Shown piece after piece: positions 58,756-64,000 of a stretch of DNA of 64,000 bases (the first letter of the stretch is position 1; each line of letters opens with the position of its first letter). The notes under the pieces are model-generated. The model was not told where the DNA came from. It worked only from the letters and a program-made list of their open reading frames with translations, and did no database searches. Made by a program: the position numbers and the translations under genes. The DNA comes from Cotesia glomerata (taxonomy: Eukaryota > Arthropoda > Insecta > Hymenoptera > Braconidae). The stretch is taken from NCBI RefSeq assembly GCF_020080835.1, contig NC_058161.1, positions 10,915,297-10,979,296 on the forward strand. Reading direction: 5' to 3'.

Positions 58756-61021
58756 TACATAGTCTGATATACTTATATCAAGGCATATATAGTCTGATAT
58801 GGCCAATTTCCATATCAGGCCTGATATGGACGATTTATATCAGGCCTGATAAGTCTGATCAGAAAATTTTTTCACGGGTTATTTATATTTAATTTAAGTT
58901 TATTCGCCATACACCATCTGTGAAGTTCATCGATGTCTCTCTGGAGAATTTTGACGTCTTCAACACCATTTATTTTCCTAAAAATTTTCAGGTCATCCGC
59001 ATATAGTAGATATTCAGATACAAATTTACTTCCAATGTCATTAATAAATATATTAAATAAATATATTAAACAAAATTGGTCCCAAGTGCGATCCTTGAGG
59101 GACACCGGAAGTGACCTCATACTCAGCTGAGATGTGACAATTTACTCGTACCTGTAGATGTCTATCTGATAAGTATGAACGAAACCAATCAAGTATTTTC
59201 CCTTTGACACCATATTGGCTAAGTTTATCAATTAAAATTTCATGGTCGACCATGTCAAAGGCCTTGCTAAAGTCCGTATATATTGTATGGACATTCATCC
59301 CTTGGTTCAATGCATTTAAAGTATAGTTGGTGTATAGATATAAGTTCGAAGCAGTAGATCTACCTCCGATGAAGCCATGTTGTTTTGTCGATATAATATT
59401 TTGAAATGAGGGCGTTATTTGAGGCAGTACGATTTTCTCAAATAGTTTTGATATTGAAGACTGTGTACAGATAGGTTTATAGTTAGATACATCCCATCTG
59501 GAGCCTGATTTGTGTATCGGGCTGATAAAGGAAGTCCTCCAGGTAGCTGGAAATACACCCAGTTCAAGAGATTTACTGAAGATGTGAGTAATTGGTTCAG
59601 TTAGTCCTGGAGCACAGTTCTTTAAAAATAAATTGGGTATTCCATCTGGTCCAGCACCTTTCCTTAGTTGGTTGAACACATCTTCGTATCTGATGTTCAG
59701 TTCCGAAAGGTTGACATCTTGGTTCGTCTGAAGTTTTTCGCGCTGATACATGGATACTAGAGAGGTTTTAGTATTATTCTCATAAATGCTGCTGAATAAA
59801 GATGCAAACAGGTTACTTACTTCGTTCCCGTTGTTTGATGTTATTGTGTTCCAAGCCATCAACGATAAAATATCAGTATCACTTCTTCTTTTATTTTTGA
59901 TAAAATTCCAGAACTTACTGGTATCCTGTTTTATCATGTTTTCTGTTTTGGATATGTAATTGTTGTAGCATGCTTTACTGATTTTTTTATATTCTAGTCT
60001 TAAGTTCCTGAAGTTGTTGTAAGCAATTTTGGATCCAGATATTTTATATTTAGCCTGGGCTGTATTGTTCTGTTTGATTTTATTGATCAGTTCATTTGAA
60101 AACCAATGAGGATAATTACTTGTATTAATAATTCGAATAGGTACATATTGTGAGATTCCTTCATTTATTATATCATAGAACCAGTTAACTTTGTCTTCCA
60201 GTGATTCCAGCTTATATAAATCGATCCAGTTATATCTTAAGAAGAATCCATTCAATCCAATATAGTCTGCATTTTTGAATGAGTATGTAGGTGTATTGTT
60301 TGGCTTGAGGTTGGTCTGAATGTCGGCAAATATGTTAATCGCTGGGTGATGTTTATCCTCCTTGATGATAGAGTCAGCTTTACTGATTTTTAGGTCTGCG
60401 TTACTGAAACATAAATCTAGAGTTCTGTTGTTATCGTTACAGATTATGTTGTATTGCTGACAGTTAGCAAGTATCATCTTGTTATATAAAGTATCTTTGC
60501 AGCTTGCTTGCGGGTAGCTACTAGGGAGGTTGTAGTCACCTACCACAATCAGCTTGCAGTTAGAGTGTCTATCTTTTATGTGAGATATTGTATTCAAATG
60601 ATTGTTGAAGGCATCAAGGGACGATAACGGTGGAAGGTATATGCATCCAATTATTATGTCATTTACCTTACCTTTAACTTTAATAAAAATTTGCTCTGTT
60701 TCGTTGTTATTAATCTCTAGTAGTTCGGTAGATATGCTTTTTTTACAGCGATCAAAACACCACCTCCACGATTACAGTTACTTGTAGTTTTGTCACGATC
60801 TTTCCTGAACAATACGTATGAGTTATCTACTATTTCTCCATCCGATATTGATGAGGTTAACCACGTTTTACTAATACAAATAATATCACCTTGAAAACAA
60901 GCGGTAGAGGTTAAGATTTGGCAACGTTGCGTAGCGCGCGACTTCAGACCATTCAATAAATTCAAACTTAACTTTAACGCGCTTATATTTTTCATACATA
61001 CTTATTAGTTAATTTATTGTT

Positions 61022-61556
61022 AGAGGTTGGAAATGGCCTGGTCGGCTCGGTGCTCGCTTTTCGAAAGAGTGGGACCCGGGTTCGATCCCAGCACGCACCA
61101 ATATTTTTCAGTGATTATAATTAAAAATATGTGCGTTACGTTACGTTGCCAGCCTCTGGAAGTGGCAGAGATAGCCGGGCGGCACACGTCTGACTTGGGT
61201 GATCACACATTTAAGCAACAACTTGAATGGGTGACCACTCTAGTCAGCGTTGGCTAGCGCGAGGGATCTCTGCACACTAGGAGAGGGGCTTAATGCTCCA
61301 GTGGTCGATAAAGAAGAAGTTTCATCAATCACTGTAGACTTAGCCCAGCTCCGACTGTACTATCGTGGGTTTTCACTGTGGTTTCCCCATGATTCTGTTC
61401 CAACAGCCTGAAAAGGTGAGGTTCAGGGTGAATACGGTACAGAAAGCACAAGTCGGGCCACAGCCGCAATATAGTGGAGAGATTGTTGATGTCCCAAAAA
61501 GAGTGGGGATATCAGCCTTGTAAAAACCAGATAACGATATACAAGTAAAACCCAAA
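61022..61556 (+). mobile_element. tRNA-derived SINE, head type 2, longer copy
   Basis: The head TGGCCTGGTCGGCTCGGTGC with B box GGTTCGATCCC, and a body nearly identical to 2180-2762. It retains the segment CTAGTCAGCGTTGGCTAGCG missing from the 2-kb copy. The 3' part is shorter and ends CTTGTAAAAACCAG ... ATACAAGTAAAACCC without a long AAT tract. Confidence 0.8.
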
Positions 61557-62307
61557 GATATAAGATATATGGGTCATTCCACCAAATAAGAACATTTTTA
61601 CGGGGCGACCCTCGCGGATTATGTTTAAAATTTATGGAGGTGTTCTCTATCATAAGACAAAAATTCCCTGAGAGTTTTAGCTCTTAATACGCAGCGGTCT
61701 TGAAGTTATGTTTTTTTGAAATTTTGGAAAAAATTTTTTTTCAACTTTTTCGTCAATTTTTCTGATATGAAAAACATTTTTAAATAAAATCGACAAACAT
61801 TGTATTTTGTAGGAAAAATTCTCAGCTTTTAAATGAAAATATTTATTTTTTCATAAACTCATCAGAAGACCCTTAAAAATCGAATTAAAGTGGAAAAATT
61901 GATTTTTTTCGGTGTGCAGCCGAAAATTCTTCAAATTTGAATTTTTTTTCTGAAAGCTGAGAGTTTTTTACACAAAATATAGCATTTTGCCGATGTGCAT
62001 ATTTTTTGTTTCGTCACAATTAAATTAAATGTTAGATTCACTATACAGTAATATAATTCAGAATAGTAATATAATTTTCTCTTTAATACTAAAATTATAG
62101 TACTCAGAAATTTTGAACCACCTGCTTAAAAGATGAGTCTATACTTCGTCACTTATCATGCAGATGGCGCTCACAACTCCCTCTATTTATTTTCATTTTG
62201 TGATTCTTTCTTGAGCGATTTCTTTTCGGACCGTTTGTTCTTAACAAAAATATAATTGCTAAAGTTTTTAAGTAATAATTATTGCGTTACTTTGATATTT
62301 CATCGCC
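61557..62307. other. Non-coding stretch with a repeat-like segment
   Basis: It opens with ATGGGTCATTCCACCAAAT, resembling the GGGTCATTCCATGTCAAAT module of the 38099 element. It continues with TTTTCGTCAA and AAAATCGA-rich sequence that looks repeat-derived. Promoter elements of the downstream gene should lie in its last few hundred bases; none is diagnostic. Confidence 0.4.
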
Positions 62308-64000
62308 ATGAGTAAACGTATACGGTCAGTAAATTGTTGTAATCCATTCAATGAGTCACGTAAGTAACTAATACAGTGCACTTGATCTCTTATGTATAAC
62401 CTCTACGTAGAACCAATTAAATTAATGGCCTTGTGTTTAATATTGACTTTTGACATCTAATTAAACGAAACTTTTAGATAAAAAAGGAGTTAAAGATTTA
62501 AGAAAATTTCCCGACGAAGATCGTTGGAAATTTCCTGACTTAGAAGACACTTCAATGTTATGTGTGCGTTGTCGATTCCGTGTCAAAGAATATATTCCGC
62601 CGGCATCAGAGGAAGAGGAAATTATTTCAAGTCAAATTAGTGTTGAAAGTCTGAGTATATCAGCTGAAATTTGTACTCAAGGAAGCAGTTTATCTCGAAC
62701 TGTCAGTAATTTTAGCGACAATCTATGTGATTACAATGATCATTCTTTAGAGCGATTTTTGAAAATTCCTCTTAGTGAAAAAGACAGGTAAAAATTTTCT
62801 ATTGATTAAGTTTTTCATTTACTGAGTGAAAACTTACTTAATTATTTTTCTATGCGTTTAATTTAAGGTTGTATTCTGAAAAAAATTATGGAGTAAAAAA
62901 ACTTGATGAGAGCTATGCTGCCCTAGAGAATAAGTTCCAATCACAATTTGGAATAGTACCTGAATCTACCTATAGAAAGATTAATCAAGATCATTGTTCC
63001 ATGATAGCTAAAGTGAAGAAATTATATAACGCTGAAAGTGTTATTTTTCATTTTCGTGTTTTATGTTATTGTTCATTTTTTCATATTAATACGATCGATC
63101 GTTTGCTTTACAAATCAATAAAAAAGAAGCTGCTTTCAATTTTACCCGACAGTTGGGAAGTCAGTCGTATAGCATTTGAATTTAACTGTTCTCGAAAAAT
63201 GGTACTGAATCTTAAAAATGATATCAGTGAATCTGAGAATATTGATTTAGACTCTGGTGAAATGACTACTAATACTTTGAATCCCACAAAAGTTCCAGGC
63301 AATCAGCTGCTTAAGTTAGATGTAAAAAAACTTGTCATTGATTTTTATGAAAGCGAAGAAAACTCAAAACAATCAGCGGGCATGAAAGATTTTAAATCTG
63401 TGAAGGATTGTGATGGAAATCGAACTACACATGTCGTATGTGTTTGTACTATTCATCAAAATGTAAAATTGATGTTAGAAGGTACTTGTGTATTTGACAT
63501 TCTCTATAATTGTACTAAAACTAGTTATTAATCTTATTACATTTATTCCATTTAGGATGTAATTTTCCAAAATTTGCGAAAAACACCGATTGGGTTGTAG
63601 AATCTCAGCCAATTTACAAAAATTTATTAAATAAATTAGTTTGTAACAATCCAAAAGAATCGTGCTTTTCCAGAATGTGCAATAGTTGTCCAAATAATGA
63701 AGAAATCGCTGATTATTTTCGTTTGTCGTTTAATGAATCTGATTTTAATGAAATCCAATATAAAATGTGGACATCAACAGACCGTTGTACTATTGTGAAT
63801 GTTACTTCAGATTCCGAAGACTTCATCGAGACTTTAGTGACGCAACTTGATAAGCTTTTGAAACATGATTTTATTGCGAAAACACAAAGTCGATTTTTTT
63901 CTGATACAAAACTAAATTTAAAGAGCGGGGAATTCGCCATAGTATTTGACTTTGCGGAAAATTATGCATTCGTTGTGCAGGAAGCAGCTCAAGGCTTTCA
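62308..64000 (+). CDS. Transposon-family-like cysteine-motif protein, 5' part, runs off window
   Basis: Exons 62308-62359, 62478-62787, 62868-63481 and 63556 to beyond 64000, with GT/AG junctions and kept phase, give an unbroken frame of about 473 codons. The N-terminus pairs CCNPFNESR with CVRCRFRVKEY about 45 residues later, a possible four-cysteine metal site. Later parts include HVVCVCTIHQNVKLMLEG, RMCNSCPNNEEI, WTSTDRCTIVNVTSDSEDF, and FAIVFDFAENYAFVVQEAAQ. I recall similar proteins as abundant, often transposon-borne, uncharacterised proteins in insects and cnidarians; function unknown to me. The DFAENY motif could include an acidic active-site residue. From memory, family members have about 50 extra residues before the CVCTIHQ motif, absent here. 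Could be a live transposon gene, a domesticated copy or a relic. Confidence 0.6.

Larger units (their letters stand above)
57504..58878. mobile_element. TIR element with CCCGTGAAAAAAT ends and CTGATATGG-type arms
   Basis: The ends are CCCGTGAAAAAATATTCTG and, reversed, CCCGTGAAAAAATTTTCTG. Flanking TT on both sides is a 2-bp duplication: joining the flanks minus one copy restores the RT frame of the host retrotransposon. The arms (57530-57890, 58760-58870) are degenerate arrays of TGATATGGCCTGATATG and TGATCAGGC words. Contains the nested element 57918-58755. Confidence 0.8.
56793..60995 (-). pseudogene. Jockey-like ORF2 (endonuclease-reverse transcriptase), interrupted
   Basis: Endonuclease: IICISKTWLTSSISDGE and RGGGVLIAVKK (60995-60717), then a frameshift in an A run (60737-60743). 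Next come GCIYLPPLSSLDAFNNHLN and LIVVGDYNLPSS in the long frame ending at 59053. RT: GAGPDGIPNLFLKN, HGFIGGRSTASNLYLYTNY, YTDFSKAFDMVDHEILIDKL, SGVPQGSHLGPILFNIF. A roughly 13-bp tandem duplication at about 59042-59070 shifts the frame. YADDLKIFRKI follows. The frame is cut at WCMANKLKLNIN (58879) and resumes at KCVVMSFTRSTNW (57503), giving an exact join when the TIR element is removed. The C-terminal part ends ITKIKKTILNN. Confidence 0.85.
56590..61010 (-). mobile_element. Jockey-like non-LTR retrotransposon (minus strand), split by a TIR element
   Basis: Read right to left: a 5' part near 61000, endonuclease and RT (60995-58880), then after the inserted TIR element the rest of RT (57503-56793). 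The element ends in an (AAAT)n tail (56590-56620 on this strand as ATTTATTT repeats). Clade is inferred from motif style (YADD, SGVPQG, FTRS). The exact 5' end and TSD are not resolved. Confidence 0.75.

Overview
This is a eukaryotic nuclear window: AT-rich, with spliced genes, GT-AG introns, non-LTR retrotransposons, tRNA-derived SINEs and long microsatellites. The encoded proteins and the mobile elements (R1/Waldo-like, R4/Dong-like, jockey-like) point to an arthropod, most likely an insect. A hymenopteran such as a parasitoid wasp would fit, but that is inference and not shown by a diagnostic marker. Layout: (1) 1-8.7 kb holds the 3' seven exons of the Polycomb gene Su(z)12 on the + strand. 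Its upstream intron carries two SINEs, and one small intron was inflated by a 2.66-kb long-inverted-repeat element with a TATACA target duplication. (2) 9.9-11.1 kb holds a complete five-exon METTL22-like methyltransferase on the - strand. (3) 12.2-14.7 kb holds a complete four-exon protein disulfide isomerase ending in KDEL. Its promoter has an exact ER-stress response element (CCAAT-N9-CCACG), a TATA box and an initiator. (4) 15-24 kb is a repeat-rich interval: a moderately repeated family 'H', a roughly 113-bp satellite, and a 3.6-kb element with ~750-bp inverted arms. That element carries pieces of two unrelated host genes, fat facets/USP9X and lysyl-tRNA synthetase, and sits in a clean 8-bp target duplication. 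An AT-rich TIR element carrying a 5S-rRNA-derived segment follows. (5) 24.15-56.26 kb holds 24 exons of an axonemal dynein heavy chain (DNAH10-like), covering tail, linker and the start of AAA1. Its introns have expanded through nested insertions. In 25.2-35.9 kb a minus-strand non-LTR element holds a Dong-like element in a TAA microsatellite and a Waldo-like element in a CA microsatellite. In 37.5-40.0 kb one TA-target TIR element sits inside another. In 42.4-48.8 kb a second Waldo-like copy sits in a CA repeat inside an H copy, itself inside an older repeat. (6) 56.6-61.6 kb holds a minus-strand jockey-like element split by a TIR element that contains a further TIR element, then a SINE. (7) 62.3-64.0 kb holds the 5' part of a spliced, apparently intact gene of a transposon-like cysteine-motif family that runs off the window. 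The host genes are unrelated in function. What unites the window is target-specific and nested transposition. The most novel-looking items are the gene-capturing palindromic transposon (16703-20306) and a group of TIR elements sharing CCCGNGAAAAAAT-like ends but with unrelated, element-specific interiors built from short degenerate repeats (21126, 37454, 57504 and 57918, with 38099 as a related form). Two of these carry Pol III-type modules.
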